A stretch of 12,655 nucleotides of DNA from Acidobacteriota bacterium (GTDB taxonomy: Bacteria > Acidobacteriota > Terriglobia > Bryobacterales > JACQDG01). The translations under genes were made by a program, and so were the position numbers. This document shows, one piece after another, positions 1 to 7,457 of the stretch (position 1 is the first letter of the stretch; the number at the start of each line of letters is the position of its first letter). The notes beneath the pieces are model-generated. The model was not told where the DNA came from. It worked only from the letters and a program-made list of their open reading frames with translations, and made no database searches. Location of the stretch: positions 1-12,655 of the forward strand of contig JACQDG010000234.1 of NCBI GenBank assembly GCA_016201185.1. Reading direction: 5' to 3'.

Positions 1-1
1 C

Positions 2-961
2 GCGTCCCCACCTCCCCCCGTTCTCACCGGCAAGGCCGAGTCGGCCCTGCTCACCATCGAAGGCCGCCGCCTGAAGTTCACCAACCTTAACAAGGTCTTC
101 TACCCCCGCGAAGCCTCGGTCAAGCGCGACATCATCAACTTCTACAACGCCGTCGCCGAGCTGATACTTCCCCATCTCCACGACCGGCCGCTCTCGCTGA
201 AGCGCTACCCGAACGGCATCGAAGGCGAATTTTTCTTCCAGAAGGACGCTGCCGAAAGCTTCCCCGCCTGGCTGCGCATCGAGCCCATCTCGACCGAGCC
301 GGGCAAGGCCCCCACGCGCTTCGTCGTCTGCGACGATCGCGCGACGCTGCTCTATCTCGCCAACCTCGGCTGTATCGACCAGAACCCGTGGATGAGCCGC
401 GTCGGCTCGCTCTCGCACCCCGACTTCCTCCTTATCGACCTCGACCCACAGGAGTGCGGATTCAACCGCATCGTGGAAGCGGCGCAACTCATCCGCCGCA
501 AGCTGGATTTGCTGGAACTGGAGGGCTACCCCAAGACCACCGGCGGCGACGGCCTGCACATCTACATTCCACTCGAGCCCCGCTACACCTACGAGCAGGC
601 CCGCACACTTGCCCAGATCCTCGCCAGCCTGGTCGCCGCCGAGCGGCCCGACCTGTTCACCACCGCCCGCGCCGTCTCGCGCCGAGAAAAGGGCAAGGTC
701 TATTTCGACTGGGCGCAAATCGCCGAGGGCAAAACCATCGCCGCCCCCTACGTGCTGCGCGCCTATCCCGGCGCGCCGGTGGCGACGCCGCTCGCCTGGC
801 GCGAGGTAGCGGCCGGCCTTACGCCGGAGCAGTTCCACATCGGAAATGCCCTCGACCGTTTCACCCGCCTCGGCGACCTGTTCCGCCCCGTGCTCACGAG
901 CCGCCAGTCGCTCGAGCCAGCGATGGAAAAGCTGGAGCCGCTCGTCCGTGGCGCGATGTAG
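2..961 (+). CDS. ligD: DNA ligase D, C-terminal polymerase (primase-like) domain, 5'-partial
   Basis: The reading frame is open from the window edge, with 319 residues visible before TAG. It matches the LigD polymerase domain of bacterial non-homologous end joining, which adds (ribo)nucleotides at double-strand breaks in partnership with Ku and a ligase domain. Visible signatures, in window-residue numbers, are the conserved FTNLNKVFYP start of the domain (26-35), DRPLSLKRYPNG (61-72), FFFQKD (77-82), the catalytic metal-binding D146-L-D148 in LIDLDP, GGDGLHIYIP with His186 (181-190), and the third acidic residue Asp236 in VYFDW followed by GKT. A short proline-rich stretch (residues 3-6) looks like a linker, so a ligase domain probably lies upstream and this is a Lig-Pol order protein. 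A stand-alone polymerase cannot be excluded because the 5' end is missing. No Ku gene is in the window. ATG codons inside the frame, such as the one at 392, lie within the conserved domain and are not starts. Confidence 0.93.
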   Translation, partial: ASPPPPVLTGKAESALLTIEGRRLKFTNLNKVFYPREASVKRDIINFYNAVAELILPHLHDRPLSLKRYPNGIEGEFFFQKDAAESFPAWLRIEPISTEPGKAPTRFVVCDDRATLLYLANLGCIDQNPWMSRVGSLSHPDFLLIDLDPQECGFNRIVEAAQLIRRKLDLLELEGYPKTTGGDGLHIYIPLEPRYTYEQARTLAQILASLVAAERPDLFTTARAVSRREKGKVYFDWAQIAEGKTIAAPYVLRAYPGAPVATPLAWREVAAGLTPEQFHIGNALDRFTRLGDLFRPVLTSRQSLEPAMEKLEPLVRGAM

Positions 962-1002
962 TCCAACTGCCCGGGCCTCGAAACGGTGGTATCATCAGAG
1001 TC

Positions 1003-1509
1003 GTGCGCGCCGCCGCTCTGACATCGGTCCAAGAATACCTCACCACCAGCTACCGTCCCGACTGCGAGTATATTGAGGGCGTTCTCCTGGAGCGAAACCT
1101 GGGCGAATACGAACACAGTAGGTTGCAAATGCTTCTGATCATGTACTTCGGGAGCCGCGAAAAGCAGTGGGGCATCCGCGTGGTCCCTGAGCAGCGCGTC
1201 CAGGTAAAGCCCAACCGTTTCCGCGTGCCGGACGTGCGCGTGGTGAAAGCCGACGCGCCGATCGAACCAATCTTCACCCGGCCTCCTTTCCTGTGCGTCG
1301 AGATCCTCTCCAAGGATGACCGCATGGGCGAGATGCAGGAGCGCATCGACGACTACCTGGCCTTCGGCGTGCCCACCGTCTGGCTGCTCGACCCCCGAAC
1401 GAAGCGGGCTTATGTCTTCACACCCGGCGAAATGCACGAGGTCAAAGACGGAATTCTACGCTCCAGCGATCTGGCCATTACTGTTCCCCTTGCCGCCTTA
1501 TTCGACTGA
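1003..1509 (+). CDS. Uma2 family (DUF820) restriction-endonuclease-fold protein
   Basis: A 168-residue protein starting at GTG 1003, 41 nt after ligD. This start was chosen because the residues that follow (SVQEYLTTSYRPDCEYIEG, 8-26) match the usual Uma2 N-terminus. The frame is open further upstream, but only as a shadow of ligD. The PD-(D/E)XK-like core is visible: PD at 76-77 in FRVPDVRV, then Glu100 in CVEILSKDD, then the typical C-terminal run DYLAFGVPTVWLLDP (117-131). The length is normal for the family. Uma2 proteins are very numerous in cyanobacteria, acidobacteria and planctomycetes, and the role of most is unproven; a nuclease or DNA-repair function is assumed from the fold. The RBS is weak (GGTGG at about 985-989). 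Whether it is co-transcribed with ligD is inference from spacing. Confidence 0.88.
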   Translation: MRAAALTSVQEYLTTSYRPDCEYIEGVLLERNLGEYEHSRLQMLLIMYFGSREKQWGIRVVPEQRVQVKPNRFRVPDVRVVKADAPIEPIFTRPPFLCVEILSKDDRMGEMQERIDDYLAFGVPTVWLLDPRTKRAYVFTPGEMHEVKDGILRSSDLAITVPLAALFD

Positions 1510-1660
1510 CCCGTTTCCCCGGCTTTCCTGTTTTTATTTCCCCGCCCGCCAACCACTTGCAGCGCCCACTTTGATTTCCGCCCGCAGGGCGGCCAAGCCT
1601 TTCGCCTTCCGCCCGCAAGGCGGCGGGGCTGGGCTATAGTTATAAGAGAGAACGGTCCCC
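1510..1660. other. Intergenic region with two G/C hairpins and a possible -10 box
   Basis: This 151-nt gap separates the Uma2 gene from the mutase operon. It holds two related small palindromes. One is CCGCCC-GCA-GGGCGG (1578-1592). The other is CCGCC-CGCAA-GGCGG (1609-1623). Each sits in a near-identical context, TTCCGCCCGCA(A/G)GGCGGC. They may end the upstream transcript, although neither is followed by a T-run. TATAGT at 1635-1640 could be a -10 box for the operon, but no convincing -35 lies at the right distance. GAGAG at 1646-1650 is the only ribosome-binding candidate before the ATG at 1661. Confidence 0.45.
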
Positions 1661-3255
<1,595 letters not shown>

Positions 3256-3259
<4 letters not shown>

Positions 3260-3645
3260 GCCGCCCCATTCGCGTCCTGGTAGCGAAACCCGGCCTCGAC
3301 GGTCACGACCGCGGCGCCAAGGTGATCGCCCGCGCCCTGCGCGACGCCGGCATGGAGGTCATTTACACCGGCCTGCGCCAGACCCCGGAGATGATCGTCT
3401 CCGCCGCCCTGCAGGAGGACGTCGATTTCATCGGCCTCTCCATCCTCTCTGGCGCTCACAACGCCATCGTTCCGCGCGTGATGAAGCTGCTCAAGGAAAA
3501 CAGCATTGAGGACGTGAAGGTCATCGTGGGCGGCATCGTTCCCGACGCCGACATTCCGTCTCTCAAGGAGCAGGGCGTCAGCGCCGTCTTCCAGCCCGGA
3601 ACCTCGATGGAGGAGATCGTCCGGTTTATCCGGGAGCACGCCTGA
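3256..3645 (+). CDS. Cobalamin-binding small subunit of acyl-CoA mutase (McmA2/IcmB type)
   Basis: A 129-residue stand-alone B12-binding domain with the complete signature of the mutase family. D15-G-H17-D-R-G20 is the DxHxxG motif, whose His replaces dimethylbenzimidazole as lower cobalt ligand. S62-I-L64 is the SxL motif, and V91-GG93 contacts the nucleotide tail. It forms the holo-mutase with the preceding catalytic subunit. ATG 3256 overlaps the upstream TGA as ATGA, with AGGAGG at 3240-3245 ahead of it, so the two subunits are translationally coupled and probably made in equal amounts. An upstream in-frame ATG at 3205 would add 17 residues read from inside the mutase gene and is unlikely. 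The protein could equally be called methylmalonyl-CoA mutase C-terminal subunit; the domain alone does not set substrate preference. Confidence 0.95.
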
Positions 3646-3646
3646 A

Positions 3647-4468
3647 GTGCAGCTCGAAGAATTCCTGGCCGCTGAGCGGGAGACGATCGCCGAGGCCGCG
3701 AGCCTCGCCCGCATCGACCGCTTTGGCCTCGACGCCCGGGATTTCGCCGCGGCGCTGTTTCGCTCGCTCGAGCGCTATGCCCCCGGAGCACGCGGCCGGG
3801 AGGCGCGGGAATTTCTCCTCGGCCTGCGCCTGGAAGACCTGGCCCTGGCCTTCGCCTGCTCCCGAGGCGTGACAACGGCCTGGGAGGAGTTCCATCGCAC
3901 CTATCGGAAATATCTTGTAGACGCCGCCGGGGACGCGGAGCTGGCCGACCAGGTAATAGCCGAGCTTTACGGCGTAGAAGCCTCCGGCGGGCAGATCGCC
4001 CGCTTCTGCGGCCGTTCCTCGCTGAAGTGCTGGCTGCGGGCCATCGTCCACCAGGCCCAGGTCGACCGCCACCGCCGCGACTCCCGGCTCACGGAGCTCG
4101 AGACGCTGCCCGTCGAACCTCATCACGAGGAGCGGCCCGAAGACTTCGAGCGGCGCGAGAATGCCGCCGCTTTGGCCCGCGCCCTCCGCCGCGAGGTGGA
4201 GGAATTGCCGCCCGGCGAGCGGCTCCTGCTGGCCTGGTATTACGTGGATCAACTCCGGCTGGCCCAGATCGCCAGCCTCCGCAGCGTGCACGAATCGACC
4301 ATCAGCCGCGAGCTGGAAGCAATCCGCCAGCATCTGCGCAAGCATGTCGAGCGGCGGCTCCGCGCCGAGGGCTTCAGCGCGGCGCGGATTGCGGAGTGTT
4401 TCCGCCACGCGACCGACGCCCCGCTGGATTTCGAGGAAGTTTTCGAGAGGGCAAGAAATCCGGGTTGA
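3647..4468 (+). CDS. Sigma-70 family (ECF-like) RNA polymerase sigma factor
   Basis: A 273-residue protein starting at GTG 3647, one base after the small-subunit stop. GGGAG at 3632-3636 serves as ribosome-binding site. An extra N-terminal segment (1-60) precedes a region-2-like part (about 62-146, containing AWEEFHRTYRKYL and SSLKCWLRAIVHQAQVDRHRR). A charged linker follows, then region 4 (about 178-235) with a helix-turn-helix in LAQIASLRSVHESTISREL. It is longer than a classical ECF factor (about 190 residues) and resembles the divergent ECF-like sigmas of myxobacteria and acidobacteria. The anti-sigma gene follows about 14 nt later. The position suggests that the sigma/anti-sigma pair controls, or is co-expressed with, the mutase. 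Which promoters it recognises cannot be read here. Confidence 0.85.
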   Translation: MQLEEFLAAERETIAEAASLARIDRFGLDARDFAAALFRSLERYAPGARGREAREFLLGLRLEDLALAFACSRGVTTAWEEFHRTYRKYLVDAAGDAELADQVIAELYGVEASGGQIARFCGRSSLKCWLRAIVHQAQVDRHRRDSRLTELETLPVEPHHEERPEDFERRENAAALARALRREVEELPPGERLLLAWYYVDQLRLAQIASLRSVHESTISRELEAIRQHLRKHVERRLRAEGFSAARIAECFRHATDAPLDFEEVFERARNPG

Positions 4469-4482
4469 AGCGTACTACTGTT

Positions 4483-5478
4483 ATGAGGATGCCGAGCCAC
4501 GACCCCATGGACGCCGCGTTGCCCCGGGTGATGCGCGCCGCCCAGGCAAACCCTGCGGGCTGCGATCGAGAGCTGGCGGCGGCCTACGTCGAGCGGCGGC
4601 TCCGGCCTGCCGAGCGCCAGAGCTTCGAGGCCCACCTGGCGGCTTGTGCCGCGTGCCGCGCCCTGGTGGTCACGCTGGCCCAGGAATTTCTGCCGGAAGC
4701 GGCCGAGCTGCCGGACGCCATAGCAGCCCCGCGTCACTGGTGGAGCTGGCGGTGGTGGAACTGGAAATGGCTCGTTCCCGCGATGGCGGGCGTGGTGCTC
4801 GTTGCGTCAGCCGTGCTTTATCAGCGGGAGCAGTTGCTGCGCCGCACAGCGCCTATCAGCCAGCCCGTCACCCAGAACAAGGCCATCGCCGAAGCGCCGC
4901 CACCCGCTCCACCGGCTGCCACCACCGCTCCACCGGCTGCCACCACTGCTCTCCAGCGCCGCGTGCGACGGACCGATGAACTCAAGAAGGTCCCCCTTCC
5001 TGCCGGTGAGCCTGCTCCCTCCATTGCCCTGAAAGACAAGGAAGTGGCCGCTACGAAGCGCAAAGTCCTGGCGCTGCGTCCCGTCTCGGGCGAGGCAGGC
5101 CGCGAAGAAGCCCGCCAGGAAGCCGCCGCTCCCGCGGTTGCTGGAGCCGTTGTTATCTCACCTGCTCCGCCCGCCGCCGCCCCCGCCGCCAACGCCGTCA
5201 AGGCGCGCGATTCCGCCGCCATCTCTTCCGTCGTCCTGAACGAGCGAAGTTTTTCCCCTCTGCCGAACGGCGCCCCGCTCCGCCACTACGTCCAGCGCGA
5301 CGATCGCGTGTGGGCCGTCTCCGACGGCGGCCGCATCTTCCGCTCCACCGACGCCGGCCGCACCTGGACCAAGCTCGCCAGCCCCACCACCGCCGACCTG
5401 GTCAAAGTAGAGTGGGAATCGGAAACCAGCCTTGTAGTCGTGGATAAAGAAGGAAACCGCTACCGCCTGCGGCCCTAA
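4483..5478 (+). CDS. Membrane anti-sigma factor with zinc-binding N-terminus and Asp-box (BNR-like) C-terminus
   Basis: A 331-residue protein when started at ATG 4483. ATG 4489, ATG 4507 and a TTG at 4465 overlapping the sigma stop are alternatives, and no start has a strong Shine-Dalgarno. Domain order: an anti-sigma zinc domain with H51-x3-C55-x2-C58 (HLAACAAC), a tryptophan-rich stretch (86-96), one membrane helix (about 96-114), a long Pro/Ala-rich low-complexity spacer (138-245), and a C-terminal segment with an Asp-box S288-T-D-A-G-R-T-W295. The Zn motif and the gene just upstream make it the partner of that sigma factor: the N-terminus would hold the sigma in the cytoplasm and the tail would lie outside the membrane. 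Asp-box segments form beta-propeller blades, but only about one is visible, so the sensing role of the tail is inference. Confidence 0.85.
   Translation: MRMPSHDPMDAALPRVMRAAQANPAGCDRELAAAYVERRLRPAERQSFEAHLAACAACRALVVTLAQEFLPEAAELPDAIAAPRHWWSWRWWNWKWLVPAMAGVVLVASAVLYQREQLLRRTAPISQPVTQNKAIAEAPPPAPPAATTAPPAATTALQRRVRRTDELKKVPLPAGEPAPSIALKDKEVAATKRKVLALRPVSGEAGREEARQEAAAPAVAGAVVISPAPPAAAPAANAVKARDSAAISSVVLNERSFSPLPNGAPLRHYVQRDDRVWAVSDGGRIFRSTDAGRTWTKLASPTTADLVKVEWESETSLVVVDKEGNRYRLRP
4905..4946 (+). repeat. Perfect 21-nt tandem duplication inside the anti-sigma linker
   Basis: Two exact head-to-tail copies (4905-4925 and 4926-4946) begin CGCTCCACCGG. They encode a repeated PPAATTA heptapeptide in the extracytoplasmic low-complexity spacer. 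The unit is a multiple of three, so it keeps the frame and probably only changes linker length. Confidence 0.9.
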
Positions 5479-5515
5479 AGGGCCGTGCCCGCCCCGTTCG
5501 GTGCTTTACCGAACG
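5471..5515 (+). terminator. Two hairpins at the end of the mutase/sigma operon
   Basis: The anti-sigma stop codon lies in the loop of a palindrome, GGCCC-TAAA-GGGCC (5471-5484). Just behind it is a second hairpin with an 8-bp perfect stem, CGTTCGGT / ACCGAACG (5495-5502 and 5508-5515), and a 5-nt loop. No T-run follows, so this is not a textbook intrinsic terminator. The hairpins may cooperate with Rho or protect the mRNA end. Confidence 0.5.
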
Positions 5516-5761
5516 CGCAGCGTCAAGGAAGGTGCTGTGCGCATAGTACGGGTTGGGAACTTTGTCGGACGTCCGCGATTCAATATCCCGGTTATTGACA
5601 GAAATAAGACAGCCGGCGCGCAGAGGCTGGCCATTTCTTGCAATTTCAACTGAAAATTCCAGTCTGAACTCTCAAATCGATGCTCTCAAATTCCTTGACT
5701 CGCAGGTTGAGCAGTGATCTAATCGGAATGTTCTACGGGCAGTGTGCGGAGTTGTGGCGCC
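5516..5761. other. Non-coding region before the integrase remnant
   Basis: I see no convincing gene here. Base composition becomes more AT-rich from about 5580 than in the operon to the left. The only feature I can support is the promoter at 5695-5723. The left boundary of the integron-like island should lie in this stretch, but no terminal repeat is visible. Confidence 0.5.
5695..5723 (+). promoter_or_regulatory. Sigma-70-type promoter upstream of the integrase remnant
   Basis: TTGACT (5695-5700) and TCTAAT (5718-5723) are separated by exactly 17 nt, each with one mismatch to the TTGACA / TATAAT consensus. Transcription would start near 5730, about 30 nt before the first integrase-like ATG (5762). 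It is the best promoter by eye in the window and may once have driven intI. It could still read through toward the cassettes. Confidence 0.6.
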
Positions 5762-6102
5762 ATGAACAACTCCACTGCATATCGTCAGTCTCCCTGGGAG
5801 TTGTTCCCCGGCCAGCCGACGCCGAGGCTCCATGACCGCGTAGTGGACATCCTGCGAGCCCGGCATTACAGCCGGCGGCCAGCCACACGTTGCGCCATTC
5901 GTTTGCGACCCACTTGCTCGAAGACGGCTACGACATTCGGACCGTGCAGGAACTCCTGGGGCACAAGGATGTCAAGACCACGATGGTGTACAGGCACGTG
6001 TTGAACCGTGGCGGGCTGGGAGTTCACCGCCCGCTCGACCGGCTGCGGAAGCCCCGTCGGTCGAGACAGGGGGGCCTTACACTGACCGGCTGGGCAGCGT
6101 AA
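5762..6102 (+). pseudogene. intI: Integron integrase (tyrosine recombinase) remnant with internal deletion and frame change
   Basis: Two pieces of one integron integrase lie side by side in different frames. From ATG 5762, about 40 residues contain TPRLHDRVVDILRARHYSRR, the typical IntI N-terminal DNA-binding start. At about 5876-5886 this stops matching, and the next frame gives ASHTLRHSFATHLLEDGYD, then LLGHKDVKTTMVY and HVLNRGGLGV, the typical IntI C-terminus, running to TAA 6100-6102. The C-terminal piece keeps HxxR (box II), the GH dipeptide and the tyrosine nucleophile. The rest of the core-binding domain, the first catalytic Arg and the IntI-specific insert, roughly 200 residues, are absent. 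The protein cannot recombine DNA. A stand-alone C-terminal peptide from TTG 5890 is possible but has no visible ribosome-binding site. IntI rather than XerC/D is favoured by the HVLNRGG tail and by the attC nearby. Confidence 0.85.
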
Positions 6103-6188
6103 GACCCCGGAGGGAAGGCTAGCAAATGTCGCGGAATTTTCTATCAAGTAAGGAGTTATGGCTGGTGGCGGCCGCGGGACGGCTTCGT

Positions 6189-6241
6189 GTTAGACTGCCC
6201 GGGACGGCGCTTACGCCGGTCTAGCGAAACAAGAGTTAGGC
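6189..6241 (+). other. Candidate attI / first cassette boundary
   Basis: GTTAGGC at 6235-6241 fits the GTTRRRY core at which integron integrases cut between G and T. It is identical to the R' box of the attC at 6872-6878, so 6236-6872 is bounded by matching cores as a cassette should be. A second core-like heptamer, GTTAGAC, sits 46 bp upstream (6189-6195), with a small hairpin CGGCG-CTTA-CGCCG (6205-6218) between. No inverted RYYYAAC arm is seen upstream, so this is attI-like and not an attC. The boundary is well supported. Calling the whole stretch attI is inference. Confidence 0.5.
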
Positions 6242-6872
6242 TTCCTGAGCCATACTGGGAGGTGATAAGTTGGTTGCTTGGTTGAATGCAAATCAAGGGT
6301 TCGTAATGGCAATCTTAAGCCTCGTATATGTGGTCGCGACGGTCTTGATTGCAATTATTATGCTCCGTGCCAACTCCATCAGTAGTAGGAGTCTTGCACA
6401 AGCCGTAGAGTTGGAAAAGCTTCGTTCCCGGCCGTATCTACTCTTTGATCTTGAATCCCGGCATAAGGCTATTCATGCCGTTCTGAAGAATCTGGGCAAA
6501 ACAGCAGCTTACAATGTGAGGATTTCGGTAACTCCAGAATTGAAATCCGTCATACAAGGGCAAGATTGGGTGTCTTCGTTGACGACAAATGAGATCTCCT
6601 TTCTCGCACCCAATCGAGAGATTTCCGATTTCATTCAGTCCGGACCGCAGTTTTCAAAATCCTATCCAGATCTGAAGTTCGAGGGCGAGCTACTTTACAG
6701 GGACTCCGAAGGCAACAGTTTCAGAGAGCCGTTCAAGATTGAATTGAAATATCAGATGAGACTTCTTCACGTGTCTGAGGAAGATAATGAAATCCCCAAG
6801 AAGATCCCGAAGCCTAACCGAGGCATTCACCCGACCGCCGCAAAAGCGCGGCGGCGGGTGATGCCTGAGCCG
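6236..6872 (+). mobile_element. Integron gene cassette 1 (637 bp)
   Basis: The unit runs from the first GTTAGGC crossover point to the G of the attC R' box and contains a single gene plus its attC, the standard cassette layout. Its base composition is clearly more AT-rich than the flanking chromosome, consistent with acquisition from another source. The integrase remnant lies upstream in the same orientation, unlike class 1 integrons but like the reversed-integrase integrons known from some spirochaetes and planctomycetes. Confidence 0.75.
6257..6266 (+). promoter_or_regulatory. Strong Shine-Dalgarno deciding a TTG start in cassette 1
   Basis: GGGAGGTGAT is an almost full-length complement to the 16S rRNA 3' tail. 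It places GGAGG 7 nt before TTG 6270, which makes that TTG the likely start instead of the ATG at 6306. Confidence 0.75.
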
Positions 6873-6884
6873 TTAGGCCCTTGA
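6270..6884 (+). CDS. Cassette-encoded membrane-anchored protein of unknown function
   Basis: A 204-residue protein from TTG 6270, chosen for the excellent Shine-Dalgarno. One hydrophobic helix (about 11-33) is followed by a short charged coiled stretch (36-53) and a soluble, probably beta-rich domain containing RSRPYLLFDLE and VLKNLGKTAAYNVRI. I do not recognise a named family. The motif of an Asn/Gly-rich turn before AYNV recurs in many small anchored hypothetical proteins. The N-terminal helix probably fixes the domain to the inner membrane; which side it faces is unclear. The last 24 residues or so (from about 181) are encoded by the attC site and the first bases beyond it, so the stop codon (6882-6884) belongs to the neighbouring cassette. 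That basic tail is likely a by-product of the attC sequence. Codon usage is AT-richer than in neighbouring genes. Confidence 0.75.
   Translation: MVAWLNANQGFVMAILSLVYVVATVLIAIIMLRANSISSRSLAQAVELEKLRSRPYLLFDLESRHKAIHAVLKNLGKTAAYNVRISVTPELKSVIQGQDWVSSLTTNEISFLAPNREISDFIQSGPQFSKSYPDLKFEGELLYRDSEGNSFREPFKIELKYQMRLLHVSEEDNEIPKKIPKPNRGIHPTAAKARRRVMPEPLGP
6812..6878 (+). other. attC recombination site (59-base element) of cassette 1
   Basis: A 67-nt imperfect palindrome with attC architecture. R'' is GCCTAAC (6812-6818) and R' is GTTAGGC (6872-6878), perfect complements matching RYYYAAC / GTTRRRY. Inside, L'' (6821-6833) pairs with L' (6855-6866) over 12 bp, leaving one extra T in the left arm (6826 or 6827) as an extrahelical base. 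Short unpaired spacers (6819-6820 and 6867-6871) separate R and L arms. The tip pairs CCGCCGC (6835-6841) with GCGGCGG (6848-6854), with A6834 unpaired. Extrahelical bases and the unpaired central spacer are what the integrase uses to recognise the folded bottom strand. Recombination would occur between G6872 and T6873. Confidence 0.9.
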
Positions 6885-6908
6885 CGCACTGGACGCGGGA
6901 GAAGGAGC

Positions 6909-7457
6909 ATGACGTTGGTTGAGCTCACGGAAGAACAATACAGCCAGACTCTGCGCCTCTTTCGCGCATACCGTCGCGAGGCCAAGAGGTGTGCAGAGTC
7001 GAAAGCCTACCTGGCTGGCTGCGTTATGCTCGGCGCCGCACTGGAGACGCTACTCCTGACAACAGCCAACTGCTTCCCGGAGGAGGTTTCTAGCGTTCAT
7101 CATCTCCCGACGAGTAAGGGCAAGCCTAAGCCTCTGCTCCAGTGGTCGCTCGCCGACCTCCTTCGGGTGGCCAAACAACTGCGCTGGCTGCCATCCGAGC
7201 TCTCCTTGGGGGACAACTGGGACCGAAGAAGGGCCAAGGTTGGTGATTACGCTGAGGTACTTCGCATGGTCCGGAACCTAATCCACCCTGGTTACTACGT
7301 CGAGCACCACTCGCCCTCCCGGGTAACAAGGAAGTACCTGGAGCACTGGTTCGATGTTCTCCAGGCAGCAGCCACTTTTCTCGGTAGGAAGTGCGAAGAC
7401 GCGGTTCGAGAGCAACTCTATCGGCAACACCTGGGATCCTCCGCAATCGGCTGGTGA
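6909..7457 (+). CDS. Second cassette gene: helical protein of unknown function with an RNLIH motif (possibly HEPN-like)
   Basis: A 182-residue soluble protein beginning 31 nt after the attC R' box, which suits the first gene of a following cassette. ATG 6909 is taken as start with GGGAG at 6898-6902. TTG 6915 with AAGGAG 7 nt ahead is a possible alternative. The sequence looks all-helical: an early helix pair (KAYLAGCVMLGAALETLLL, about 36-54), a middle SLADLLRVAKQLRWLP, then EVLRMVRNLIHPGYY and a C-terminal helix with HWFDVLQAAATFL. The R-x6-H / RNLIH arrangement after paired helices recalls HEPN nucleases and DUF4145-type proteins, but the spacing is not a clean Rx4-6H with a polar residue. 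This is a hint, not an assignment. GC is intermediate between cassette 1 and the chromosome. No attC follows the gene. Confidence 0.65.
   Translation: MTLVELTEEQYSQTLRLFRAYRREAKRCAESKAYLAGCVMLGAALETLLLTTANCFPEEVSSVHHLPTSKGKPKPLLQWSLADLLRVAKQLRWLPSELSLGDNWDRRRAKVGDYAEVLRMVRNLIHPGYYVEHHSPSRVTRKYLEHWFDVLQAAATFLGRKCEDAVREQLYRQHLGSSAIGW

Noticed and set aside
388..1002. A long plus-strand open frame that joins the start of the Uma2 gene and would make a 373-residue protein.
   Set aside because: Its first 205 residues are an Arg/Pro-rich shadow of the ligD frame. Only the part from GTG 1003 shows family similarity.
4027..4482. Upstream extension of the anti-sigma frame through the sigma gene.
   Set aside because: The extra residues are a frame-shifted Pro/Arg-rich shadow of the sigma factor, and the Zn domain starts after 4483.
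5706..5712. A GTTGAGC heptamer that fits the GTTRRRY integron core upstream of the integrase remnant.
   Set aside because: It has no partner RYYYAAC arm or hairpin and falls within the promoter spacer. Such a loose heptamer occurs by chance.
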